Shown here piece after piece: positions 1 to 10,262 of a stretch of DNA of 50,063 nucleotides (within the stretch, counting starts at the first letter, position 1; every line of letters starts with the position of its first letter). Origin of the DNA: Bacteroidaceae bacterium. Lineage in GTDB: Bacteria; Bacteroidota; Bacteroidia; Bacteroidales; Bacteroidaceae. The position numbers were made by a program, and so were the translations under genes. Below the pieces are notes generated by a model. The model was not told the DNA's origin. It ran no database searches and saw only the letters and a program-made list of their open reading frames with translations. The DNA lies in assembly GCA_017381475.1 (NCBI GenBank), contig JAFOCD010000175.1, positions 1 through 50,063 on the forward strand. Reading direction: 5' to 3'.

Positions 1-2277
<2,277 letters not shown>

Positions 2278-2302
2278 TTATTGATTCGTTTTTTCACAAT
2301 TA

Positions 2303-2310
2303 CAAAAATA
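2303..2310 (-). promoter_or_regulatory. -7 box for the GH2 gene
   Basis: On the minus strand this reads TATTTTTG, an exact match to the Bacteroidetes -7 consensus TAnnTTTG. It lies 34 nt upstream of the GH2 start codon. The nearest minus-strand TTTG (2331-2328) is 17 nt away, slightly short of the usual 19-21, so the -33 element is uncertain. Confidence 0.5.
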
Positions 2311-2335
2311 GTACAAAATGATTAAAACAAAAGAA

Positions 2336-2387
2336 TTATTTGTCCTTTTCACTATCATAATATATTTTTGCATAAAAGGACAAATAA
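2336..2387. promoter_or_regulatory. 14-bp perfect inverted repeat around the fucosidase promoter, candidate operator
   Basis: TTATTTGTCCTTTT at 2336-2349 is repeated exactly in inverse as AAAAGGACAAATAA at 2374-2387, with 24 nt between the arms. The left arm covers the -33 TTTG and the right arm covers the expected transcription start. Only the right arm would be transcribed, so this is more likely a DNA site for a dimeric regulator than an RNA hairpin. Which regulator binds is unknown. The neighbouring GH2 promoter lies just to the left. Confidence 0.45.
2339..2370 (+). promoter_or_regulatory. promoter of the fucosidase-cutC-xpt operon
   Basis: TTTG at 2339-2342, then 20 nt, then TATTTTTG at 2363-2370 matches the Bacteroidetes -33/-7 consensus exactly. 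Transcription would start near 2377, 22 nt before the ATG at 2399. This excludes the longer reading frame that opens at 2318, upstream of the promoter. Confidence 0.7.
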
Positions 2388-2398
2388 AAACACAAGAT

Positions 2399-3715
2399 AT
2401 GAAATCATTCAAAAGAGTTATGCAGACTGCTGTTGCAGCATTACTGCTTGTAGCACCGACAGTTACAAAGGCCCAGTACACACCAACCGTGGAGAACCTG
2501 AAATCGCGCCAGGAGTTTGCCGACAGCAAGTTCGGAATCTTCATCCACTGGGGCATTTACAGCATGTTCGCGCAGGGCGAGTGGTACCTACAGAACTACC
2601 CCATTGACAAGGCTGAGTATGCCAAGGCTGCCGACGCTTTCTACCCCCACCGTTTCAACGCAAAAGAGTGGGTTGCTGCGATAAAGAATGCAGGTGCAAA
2701 GTACATCTGCTTCACCAGCCGCCACCACGACAGTTTCTCAATGTGGGACACAGAACAGAGCGAATATAACATTGTTGACGCAACGCCATTCGGCCGCGAT
2801 GTAATCAAGGAACTTGCCGAGGAGTGCCACAAGCAGGGCATCAGACTGCACTTCTACTATTCGCACATCGACTGGGCACGTGATGAATACCCCATCGGAC
2901 GCACAGGTCGCAATGTCATTGGCCGCGACTATGAAAAAGCCGACTGGCCTGCATACTATGATTTCATGAACAAGCAACTTACCGAATTGCTTACCAACTA
3001 TGGCGAGATTGGTGCGATTTGGTTTGACGGGAAGTGGGACCGCGACCAGGACAGCATTCCTTTTGACTGGCAACTCGACGAGCAGTATGCTCTTATACAC
3101 AGCCTGCAACCGGCCTGCCTCATTGGCAACAACCACCATGAGACACCGTTCCCGGGCGAGGACATCCAGATATTCGAACGTGACCTGCCGGGCGAGAACA
3201 AGGCCGGACTCAGCGGACAGAGCGTGAGCCACCTGCCGCTCGAGACCTGCCAGACCATGAACGGCATGTGGGGCTACAAGCTTGTAGACCAGAACTACAA
3301 GAGCACCGAGACACTCATCAGACTGCTTGTGAGCACATCGGGCAAGGGCGCGAACCTGCTTTTGAATGTTGGACCACAGCCCAATGGCGAAATCCCTGCA
3401 GCAGCACTTGAGCGCATGAAGGAGATGGGTGAATGGACACGCGCCAACGGCGAGACAATCTATGGCACGACAGCCGGAGACATCCCTGCACAGGATTGGG
3501 GAGTGACAACACGCAAGGGCAACCGTCTCTTCGTTCACATCTTCGACTGCAAGGAGAAGGAACTCACCTTGCCACTTGGCTGCAAGGTTAAGAAAGCTTT
3601 CACATACAGCGACAAGCAGCCCGTAAAGTTCAAGAAAACAAAGGAGGGCGTAAAGCTAATGTTCAACGAAGTGCCAACCGGTGTTGACTACATCGTGGAG
3701 CTTATAACAAAGTAA
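2399..3715 (+). CDS. GH29 alpha-L-fucosidase
   Basis: A secreted alpha-L-fucosidase that hydrolyses fucose from glycan ends by a retaining mechanism. From ATG 2399 it has 438 residues, beginning with a signal peptide of about 25 residues that ends in TVTKA before QYTPT. The frame is open back to 2318, but the promoter at 2339-2370 and the signal peptide both favour 2399. The family signature HWGIYS sits near the N-terminus. WFDG holds the predicted nucleophile Asp at about residue 210. A short C-terminal beta domain follows the barrel. The stop is 7 nt before cutC, so cutC and xpt are probably co-transcribed. With the divergent GH2 beta-galactosidase, this suggests trimming of fucosylated galactosides such as mucin or milk glycans. 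The substrate is inferred, not seen. Confidence 0.92.
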   Translation: MKSFKRVMQTAVAALLLVAPTVTKAQYTPTVENLKSRQEFADSKFGIFIHWGIYSMFAQGEWYLQNYPIDKAEYAKAADAFYPHRFNAKEWVAAIKNAGAKYICFTSRHHDSFSMWDTEQSEYNIVDATPFGRDVIKELAEECHKQGIRLHFYYSHIDWARDEYPIGRTGRNVIGRDYEKADWPAYYDFMNKQLTELLTNYGEIGAIWFDGKWDRDQDSIPFDWQLDEQYALIHSLQPACLIGNNHHETPFPGEDIQIFERDLPGENKAGLSGQSVSHLPLETCQTMNGMWGYKLVDQNYKSTETLIRLLVSTSGKGANLLLNVGPQPNGEIPAAALERMKEMGEWTRANGETIYGTTAGDIPAQDWGVTTRKGNRLFVHIFDCKEKELTLPLGCKVKKAFTYSDKQPVKFKKTKEGVKLMFNEVPTGVDYIVELITK

Positions 3716-3722
3716 ACACACT

Positions 3723-4457
3723 ATGGCCATACTTGAAATTTGCGCGGGAAGCGTTGAAAGCGCGATTGCAGCACGCGACGGCGGTGCAAGACGCATTGAA
3801 TTGTGCGCGGCATTGGAAATTGGCGGTGTTACACCGTCGGCCGGAGTGATTGCCGAGGCACGCAAGGTAGATGGACTGGTGCTGAATGTAATCATACGTC
3901 CACGCGGTGGTGACTTCCTATACAACGAATACGAAGTTGCCTGCATGGAGCAGGACATACGCACCTGCAAGCAGCTTGGAGTTGACGGTGTAGTCATTGG
4001 AGCGCTCACTGCCGAGGGAGATATTGACACCGACACCTGCAAACGCCTTATTGAAGCCGCCGAAGGAATGAGCATCACTTTCCACCGCGCGTTCGACATG
4101 TGCCGCGACTCCAAGAAAGCTCTTGAGGAACTCATTGCACTTGGATGTGACAGGGTTCTCACATCGGGACAGGCTGCAACTGCCCAAGCCGGCATCCCAC
4201 TCCTGAAAGAACTTGTAGAGCAGGCAACAGGGCGCATAATAATCATGCCGGGATGCGGAGTAAGCAGCACAAATGCAGCAACAATTCTACAAGCTACTGG
4301 CGCAACGGAAATACATGCATCGGCACGCAAGAACGTGGGCAGCGGCATGCTGTTCCGTCACAGCGGAGTCTCAATGGGCAACCCCGACAGCGATGAATTC
4401 GCACGCAAGGAGACCGATGTAAACGAAGTTAGAGCAATTGTAGAGAGCATATCATGA
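3723..4457 (+). CDS. cutC: CutC family protein
   Basis: A 244-residue cytoplasmic TIM-barrel protein of the CutC family, historically linked to copper homeostasis although a copper role is poorly supported in many bacteria. It opens with the family's [11 protein letters not shown] stretch and continues with GGARRIELC. Conserved segments [14 protein letters not shown] and ILTSG-like (VLTSGQ) follow in order, and the length is normal. It starts 7 nt after the fucosidase stop and overlaps xpt by 4 nt (ATGA), so translation of the two is probably coupled. Nothing nearby points to copper, such as a P-type ATPase or a copper regulator, so its job here stays open. Confidence 0.9.
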   Translation: MAILEICAGSVESAIAARDGGARRIELCAALEIGGVTPSAGVIAEARKVDGLVLNVIIRPRGGDFLYNEYEVACMEQDIRTCKQLGVDGVVIGALTAEGDIDTDTCKRLIEAAEGMSITFHRAFDMCRDSKKALEELIALGCDRVLTSGQAATAQAGIPLLKELVEQATGRIIIMPGCGVSSTNAATILQATGATEIHASARKNVGSGMLFRHSGVSMGNPDSDEFARKETDVNEVRAIVESIS

Positions 4458-5023
4458 AACAGCTGAAGGAACGCATACTAAAGGACGGCAAGTGCCTCGA
4501 GGGAGGAATCCTCAAGGTCGATAACTTCATCAACCACCAGATGGACGCGAAGCTGATGATGGAGATGGCAAAGGAGATTGTAGAGCGCTTCAAGGGAACA
4601 TCCATCGACAAGATTGTGACCATTGAGGCTAGCGGCATTGCTCCGGCGATAATGGTTGCCTACCTGCTTGATGTACCAGTGGTATTTGCCAAAAAGAAGG
4701 TACCCAGCACTATGGAAGGTATTCTCAAGAGCGAGGTATTCTCATTCACCAAGAACCGCACATACGAGATATGCCTTTGCGACAGCTACCTGCAGAAAGG
4801 CGAGCGTTGCCTTTTTGTCGATGACTTCCTTGCCAACGGCAATGCTGCACTGGGCATGATTGACCTTGCTTCGCAGGCCGGAACTGAAATTGTGGGCATG
4901 GCTTTCCTCATTGAAAAAGGATTCCAGGCCGGCAGCAAGATGCTCCGCGAAAAGGGAATACGCATTGAATCACTTGCAATTATCGAAAGCCTCGACAATT
5001 GTGAGATAAAGTTAAAGGATTAA
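4454..5023 (+). CDS. xpt: xanthine phosphoribosyltransferase
   Basis: A 189-residue type I phosphoribosyltransferase that salvages xanthine to XMP using PRPP. The PRPP-binding loop is visible at residues 119-130 ([12 protein letters not shown]). An earlier [11 protein letters not shown] stretch matches the family's substrate region, and the length equals that of known Xpt proteins. Its ATG lies inside the end of cutC (ATGA overlap). Unlike many Firmicutes xpt genes, no purine riboswitch can precede it, because it is internal to an operon whose promoter is at 2339. The operon ends at the palindromic terminator 5043-5072. Confidence 0.93.
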   Translation: MKQLKERILKDGKCLEGGILKVDNFINHQMDAKLMMEMAKEIVERFKGTSIDKIVTIEASGIAPAIMVAYLLDVPVVFAKKKVPSTMEGILKSEVFSFTKNRTYEICLCDSYLQKGERCLFVDDFLANGNAALGMIDLASQAGTEIVGMAFLIEKGFQAGSKMLREKGIRIESLAIIESLDNCEIKLKD

Positions 5024-5042
5024 CAACGACTTTTATAGAAAG

Positions 5043-5072
5043 AGTGTGAGCAACCGTACGGTTGCTCACACT
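5043..5072. terminator. 30-bp perfect palindrome, bidirectional terminator
   Basis: Two 15-bp arms meet with no spacer (AGTGTGAGCAACCGT and its complement). The site lies between convergent xpt and the transglutaminase-like gene, 20 nt from each stop codon. It has no strong T-run on either side. Confidence 0.7.
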
Positions 5073-5093
5073 TGCTTTATACTATAATGTTAA

Positions 5094-7721
5094 TCAAAGT
5101 TTCTTCAACACCTTGACCAGTTGCTCGCCAAGGCCAATTGAATAGCCCTGTGACACAAAGACCACGCGGTTGAAGGTATCGGCAACAAGAATCAACGGAC
5201 GGTTAGGGTTCTTCAGCTTCATATTTGCCACAATCTCGTTGTATATCTTATCATTGACATCGGTTCCCCACACCACAGTCGATGGCAAATTGGGAAAATC
5301 ATTCACAAAGCGGCCGGCCTCGTCCTTGTCACGGAAAATAAGCACCATCTTCTGCCCCCACTTCTCGAACTCCTCCTTGTAGGGCATAACATCGCGCAGG
5401 AAGTGGTTGGTAGGTTCGCTACCCGGGGCAATCACTGCAATGATGTAATAGCCACGGCCGGTAGCCGAGAGCAATGAGCGCTCGCGTCCCTCGGTTGTAT
5501 CGTAGAAGATGTTCTCGCTGTTGAAATCACCTATCACCTGCAAATCCTCGCTGCTCTCACGCTGCACATATTCTATGAGACACTCCTTGCCCTCCTCAAC
5601 AGTAAAGAATGTAAGATTGGCAAGTACGCCACCGTCGGCCATGCGGGTACCGGTCATCATGAAGTAGTTACCGGTGTCCATTGCTGTTCCATTCTTGAGC
5701 AAAGACTCCCATGTAACACCCTCCTCGGGGTAAACGAGCAGCTGCAGACGGCCGTCAACAATCTTTGATATTGAGAAGTGTGAATAGTAGCGTGGGTTGT
5801 CATTGAATTGTGTTGGGGTGAATGTTGCCTTCAATGTTCCCTGTGGTGTATTCCTTGCTTCGGTAGCCACTGCATCAAAGTTCACGTCGATCCACTTGTA
5901 GTTCTCCATATACTGTGTCTTGCCGGTAACCTCGTCAATACGCGCAGGGATACCCATGGCACGCGCTCCCGATACAAAGAAGATGTCGCGTGAATGAGGG
6001 TCAGCAACACGCATGTCCCAAACGCCCTTTGGCGACATGCATAGCGAGAGAGGATTCCATGAGCCATCGACCTTGATGTTCTCGCGGCACCATTTCACCC
6101 AACGCTGTGGGTCACCGGCAAAGAAGCGTCGCTCATCGTAGTTGAACTGCTGCTTGAAGAAGGCCTTATATGGAGTCAACATCTCATTGCTTACACGGGG
6201 ATTGAGGATGTAGTTGCGGTAGTCCTCGTCAATGGCACCATTGCGTGCTGTGTTCTCATGGTGGTCAAAAAGGACATCAAGGCTCACATCGCGCAAGTCC
6301 TTTTCCGATATTGCAGCAAGAAGGAAATAGGCAAGGGCACGTTCCTCCTGTGGCACCTTTGAGAGGTATTTCATTATAGTCTTGTAATTGCCACGTGACT
6401 TGATGAGGAGTTGAACAATATCGCGCTCGTGCAACCCGTTGAAACCAAGAAACTGGGCAAACATGCCTGCCTTTTCGGGGGTGATGAATGTTGCAACATA
6501 GGCATTGCGTATTGAATCCTCATAGGCAAAGCGACGGGCATTCTCGGTAGCCTGCTTCTCACTGACAAAAGGTACTGTGTTGCGCTCGGCAGGAGGCACG
6601 ATGTTCATCTCCAGTGTTGCAGCGTAGCCGGGAGCCTTGTCAACAACAAGCTTCACATTGTTCTCCTTGCCTGCAGTGAATTTCACGAAGCCGAAACGGT
6701 CACCGACTGCAGCCCAGGCTACCATGTCGCCATGTCCGGTTGTGATTGTCACACGACCTTTGGCATCGGAAGTCTTGGTAGCAGCAGTGTAGAACTCGGC
6801 ATAGTTGTATATCTTAAACTCGACATCAGTCTTCAATGGAGCACCGTTCTCATCGACCACATTCAGGGTGGTTGTCACAACGGGCGCATAGTTTGCGGTA
6901 ACATTGATCTCGGTATAGCAAGGGGTCACGCTCAGCACCTCCTCGGGGCCATCGTAACGGCCAAAGACATTGGTATGCATGAGCATTCCGCGCGATGCAG
7001 GCGCATTGAACCAGGCAAGATCGAGCACAGGCTCGGGCTCACAGGCACCAAGGAAATGCCACTCGCCGTCGACCCACGCCTCAACCCAGGCATGGTTGTT
7101 GTCGGTATGTGCCCAACGGGGAGTATAGACCTGACGGGCAGGGATTCCAACTGCACGCAGGGCAGCAACAGTGAAGGTTGACTCCTCGCCACAACGGCCA
7201 TATGCAGTACGCACGGTTGCCAATGGTGAACTTGTACGAATGTCACTTGGGGTGTATGTAACTTTTTCGTGACACCAGTGGTTTACCTCAAGGACAGCCT
7301 CGCGCATTGAGAGATCCTGCACCCTCTCCTTCAGTTCCTTATAGAACACCTCGCGGCTGTTGTCGAGGTTCTCGTTGTTTACCCTGACTGGCAGAACGAA
7401 GTGCATGAACTCCCTTACAGGGACACGCTTACCCCACGGCATTTCGGCACGCGCCTTCAAGGCATACTCCACATTATTCAGGTGGAACTCGGCACTGTAG
7501 TCGGCAATATCGGGCAGCGGCATGTATGCATACAGGAACTGCATTGCCTGCAGTTTGCTACCGGTCAAAGAACTGAATATATCAAAATAACCGTCGCCGG
7601 TCACAACCTCGCGACGAGCCTTGAAATCCTTGGCAATTTTGCCTGTACGGTCAAGATTCTCTTTTGCAGTCAACTGCATGAAAGACAGCATAGCTGTCAA
7701 CAGGATTATATATCTTTTCAT
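5094..7721 (-). CDS. secreted transglutaminase-like protein with thioredoxin-like C-terminus
   Basis: An 875-residue exported protein read from ATG 7721; a TTG two codons upstream is less likely. A signal peptide covers residues 1 to about 19. The transglutaminase-like core has Cys177 in GRCGEES and His210 in NNHAW. The position of the third triad residue is occupied by the GACEPEP segment, so activity as a protease or crosslinker is not certain. A carboxypeptidase-regulatory-like beta domain follows at about 270-370, then a long helical and beta region with a second transglutaminase-like look (WIDVNFDAVATEARNTPQG). The last 90 residues resemble a thioredoxin fold without a CxxC pair. Proteins of this layout are widespread in Bacteroidales but uncharacterised as far as I know. 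It is monocistronic and convergent with xpt. Confidence 0.8.
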   Translation of the reverse strand: MKRYIILLTAMLSFMQLTAKENLDRTGKIAKDFKARREVVTGDGYFDIFSSLTGSKLQAMQFLYAYMPLPDIADYSAEFHLNNVEYALKARAEMPWGKRVPVREFMHFVLPVRVNNENLDNSREVFYKELKERVQDLSMREAVLEVNHWCHEKVTYTPSDIRTSSPLATVRTAYGRCGEESTFTVAALRAVGIPARQVYTPRWAHTDNNHAWVEAWVDGEWHFLGACEPEPVLDLAWFNAPASRGMLMHTNVFGRYDGPEEVLSVTPCYTEINVTANYAPVVTTTLNVVDENGAPLKTDVEFKIYNYAEFYTAATKTSDAKGRVTITTGHGDMVAWAAVGDRFGFVKFTAGKENNVKLVVDKAPGYAATLEMNIVPPAERNTVPFVSEKQATENARRFAYEDSIRNAYVATFITPEKAGMFAQFLGFNGLHERDIVQLLIKSRGNYKTIMKYLSKVPQEERALAYFLLAAISEKDLRDVSLDVLFDHHENTARNGAIDEDYRNYILNPRVSNEMLTPYKAFFKQQFNYDERRFFAGDPQRWVKWCRENIKVDGSWNPLSLCMSPKGVWDMRVADPHSRDIFFVSGARAMGIPARIDEVTGKTQYMENYKWIDVNFDAVATEARNTPQGTLKATFTPTQFNDNPRYYSHFSISKIVDGRLQLLVYPEEGVTWESLLKNGTAMDTGNYFMMTGTRMADGGVLANLTFFTVEEGKECLIEYVQRESSEDLQVIGDFNSENIFYDTTEGRERSLLSATGRGYYIIAVIAPGSEPTNHFLRDVMPYKEEFEKWGQKMVLIFRDKDEAGRFVNDFPNLPSTVVWGTDVNDKIYNEIVANMKLKNPNRPLILVADTFNRVVFVSQGYSIGLGEQLVKVLKKL

Positions 7722-7879
7722 AGCCAATATTTTTCTATCGTGTAAATATAGGCATTATTAATCATTAAAAACGCAAATATTGGGATTTATTGACATTTTT
7801 GTTCACTTTTTGCCCTCAACAGCACCCGCCAATGAAGTTTTTTTAATATTTTTGGACTCAGAAAAACCGTTATCGCAAA

Positions 7880-9550
7880 GTGAGTAAAAACGTAAAGAAC
7901 ATATCCGTCAAAAGACTTCTCCGTTGGTTGTGGAGCAACTCGAAAGGAGTACGCAGACAGGCAGCCGCAAACACAGCAATTGGCTTGCTCGATGTAGTGT
8001 GCCAAATCTTGTGGGTGCTGGCATGCAAGCATGCAATTGACATTGCCACAGGAGTAAAGGATGGCTCACTGGTAACTACCGGAATTATCATTGCTGCGCT
8101 GATGCTTGTACAGATTGCGTCGCGTGCAGCAAGCAAGTGGATACATGCGGTAACAGGCAACAAAATACGCAACAGAATGCGACGCGCAGTCTTCGCAAGA
8201 TTGCTCAGATGCGACTGGATGCACCTGCAAAGACACCACACGGGCGACCTTACCAACAGACTCGAAGGGGATGTTTCAAGCATAACAACACTCATGACCG
8301 AAGTCATTCCGGCAGCAGTTGTGGCAGGTGCCCAACTGTTGGCATCGTTCATGCTGCTCTTCATCATGAGCCCGATGCTTGCAGTTGCAATATTCATCAT
8401 ACTGCCCGTATGCCTGGCATTGAGCCGCGTATACATAAAGAAGATGCGAAAACTTAACCGCGATGTGCGTGAAAGCGACAGCCGCATACAGTCGGTGCTG
8501 CAAGAGAGCCTGCAACACAAGGAGCTGATAAAGTCACTCGAGCAGAACGATTCGACCGAGGAGCAGTTGTCAAAACTGCAGAACCGCCTCCAGAACCAAG
8601 TTGCCAGCCGCGCAAAGTTCTCGCTAGGCGCATACACGCTGATACAACTGGGATTTGCAATCGGTTACGTCATTGCATTCATGTGGGGTGTCGATAGTTT
8701 AAAGGAGGGGTTGATAACATACGGAACAATGGCTGCATACCTGCAGTTGGTTGGACTCATACAGCGCCCGACTATGGACCTGAGCCGATACATACCAAGC
8801 ATTGTGACATCACTCACAGCAGCCGAGCGTCTCTACGAACTCGAGGACATTCCTGTTGAAAAACAGGGCGATGCTGTAATATTCGACGAAACTGCCGGCG
8901 TTCGTTTCAAGGATGTGACATTCCGGTACGAAGAAGGCAAACGTTTCATTCTCAACAAATTCTCGTTTGATTTTCCGCCAAACAGCAGCACTGCCATTGT
9001 GGGTGAGACAGGTGCCGGAAAGACTACATTAATCAGGTTGCTCATTGCGCTCATCAACCCACAAAGCGGAAGCATTGAACTCTACAACAACAAGGAAATA
9101 CATGCCTCGTCGACTTTGACCCGACGCAATTTCGTATACATACCACAGGGCAACAGCCTAATAAGCGGAACAATAAGGGACAACTTGCTCATGGGTAACC
9201 CAGAAGCAACAGAAGAACAGATGAAAAAAGCGTTGCACATTGCCTGTGCCGACTATGTCCTTGAACTGCCCGACGGCCTTGACAGCCCGATAACCGAACG
9301 GGGAGGAGGCCTGAGCGAAGGACAGGCGCAACGAATTGCCGTGGCAAGATCCATTCTGCGCCCGGGAAGCATTCTTATTCTGGACGAGGTGACATCGGCT
9401 CTCGACGAGACTACCGAACAGGAGATGCTCAAGCGATTGACCCAAAGCCAGATTGGCAAGACGCTCATATTCGTGACGCATCGTCCTGCGGTTATTGACT
9501 ATTGCACCCAGGTGCTCAGGATTGAAAGAACCGAGAAAAAACAGCTATAA
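7880..9550 (+). CDS. ABC exporter half-transporter, fused permease and ATPase
   Basis: A 556-residue inner-membrane ABC transporter half-molecule, expected to work as a homodimer or with a partner encoded elsewhere. It starts at GTG 7880. Residues about 25-310 form the six-helix exporter domain. The ATPase domain follows with Walker A GETGAGKT (375-382), a signature LSEGQAQR near 478 (the variant EGQ replaces GGQ), and Walker B ILILDEVTSALDE near 497-509. The substrate cannot be told from sequence; drug, lipid or peptide export are all possible. No peptidase C39 domain or bacteriocin gene is nearby, which argues against a dedicated peptide exporter. It ends just before a terminator hairpin at 9551. 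Confidence 0.88.
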   Translation: MSKNVKNISVKRLLRWLWSNSKGVRRQAAANTAIGLLDVVCQILWVLACKHAIDIATGVKDGSLVTTGIIIAALMLVQIASRAASKWIHAVTGNKIRNRMRRAVFARLLRCDWMHLQRHHTGDLTNRLEGDVSSITTLMTEVIPAAVVAGAQLLASFMLLFIMSPMLAVAIFIILPVCLALSRVYIKKMRKLNRDVRESDSRIQSVLQESLQHKELIKSLEQNDSTEEQLSKLQNRLQNQVASRAKFSLGAYTLIQLGFAIGYVIAFMWGVDSLKEGLITYGTMAAYLQLVGLIQRPTMDLSRYIPSIVTSLTAAERLYELEDIPVEKQGDAVIFDETAGVRFKDVTFRYEEGKRFILNKFSFDFPPNSSTAIVGETGAGKTTLIRLLIALINPQSGSIELYNNKEIHASSTLTRRNFVYIPQGNSLISGTIRDNLLMGNPEATEEQMKKALHIACADYVLELPDGLDSPITERGGGLSEGQAQRIAVARSILRPGSILILDEVTSALDETTEQEMLKRLTQSQIGKTLIFVTHRPAVIDYCTQVLRIERTEKKQL

Positions 9551-9576
9551 AAAGACACCCCTCGCGGGTGTTTTTG
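9551..9576 (+). terminator. rho-independent terminator after the ABC exporter
   Basis: ACACCC (9555-9560) pairs with GGGTGT (9566-9571) around loop CTCGC, followed by a run of T. It sits directly after the stop codon at 9550. Confidence 0.75.
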
Positions 9577-9652
9577 TATTATTATTAAAATAACGCAATA
9601 AAAACGCCATTCTGCCGTTTTGATAAAGATAAAATAACACAAAAGAACCATT

Positions 9653-10246
9653 ATGATTGAATATTTGAGAGGGGAACTGGCCGAATTGACACCGGCAACA
9701 GCCATTGTGGAGTGCTGCGGTGTAGGATATGAGACAAGCATTACCCTGAACACATACAGCGCACTGCAGGACAAGAAAAACGTAAAACTATACATATACG
9801 AAGTCATCCGTGAGGACACACACCAGTTGTTCGGTTTCAGCCAGAAGGAGGAGCGCGAACTGTTCCTGCTGCTAATCTCGGTATCGGGCATTGGCGGCAA
9901 CACAGCACGCACAATACTCTCGGCATTTACCGTGAACGAATTGTGCGAGGCTATATTCACCGGCAACGAGGCTGCCATAAAGAGCGTCAAGGGCATTGGA
10001 TTGAAAACAGCGCAGCGCATAATCATTGACCTGAAGGACAAGATCAAAGGCATTGGTTGCAGTTTACAGGGAACAACTGCTACTGTTGTTGCACCCGACA
10101 ACGATGTCATCGACGGTGCTGTGTCGGCTCTCATCATGCTCGGTTTCCCATCGGCAGCAACCAACAAGGTAGTACAGGCTATTGTAAAGAGCGAACCGAC
10201 AGCAACTATCGAACAGGTCATAAAGTTAGCCCTGAAACAACTATAA
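9653..10246 (+). CDS. ruvA: Holliday junction branch migration protein RuvA
   Basis: A 197-residue cytoplasmic protein that binds Holliday junctions as a tetramer and directs the RuvB motor. The N-terminal OB-fold begins [12 protein letters not shown]. Two helix-hairpin-helix motifs follow, VSGIGGNTA and [12 protein letters not shown], and a C-terminal three-helix RuvB-binding domain is separated by a flexible linker near residue 145. The length is normal for the family. ruvB and ruvC are not in the window. sprA starts 16 nt after the stop, so the two are probably one transcript, an arrangement I believe recurs in Bacteroidetes. Confidence 0.95.
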   Translation: MIEYLRGELAELTPATAIVECCGVGYETSITLNTYSALQDKKNVKLYIYEVIREDTHQLFGFSQKEERELFLLLISVSGIGGNTARTILSAFTVNELCEAIFTGNEAAIKSVKGIGLKTAQRIIIDLKDKIKGIGCSLQGTTATVVAPDNDVIDGAVSALIMLGFPSAATNKVVQAIVKSEPTATIEQVIKLALKQL

Positions 10247-10262
10247 GCCCCCACTCTGACAC

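Noticed and set aside
2738..3538. Minus-strand frame of 266 codons opposite the fucosidase
   Set aside because: It mirrors conserved fucosidase codons, shows no family features and has no start signals.
7880..9550. Bacteriocin or peptide-toxin export system around the ABC exporter
   Set aside because: No peptidase C39 domain, no small precursor peptide and no modification enzyme next to it.
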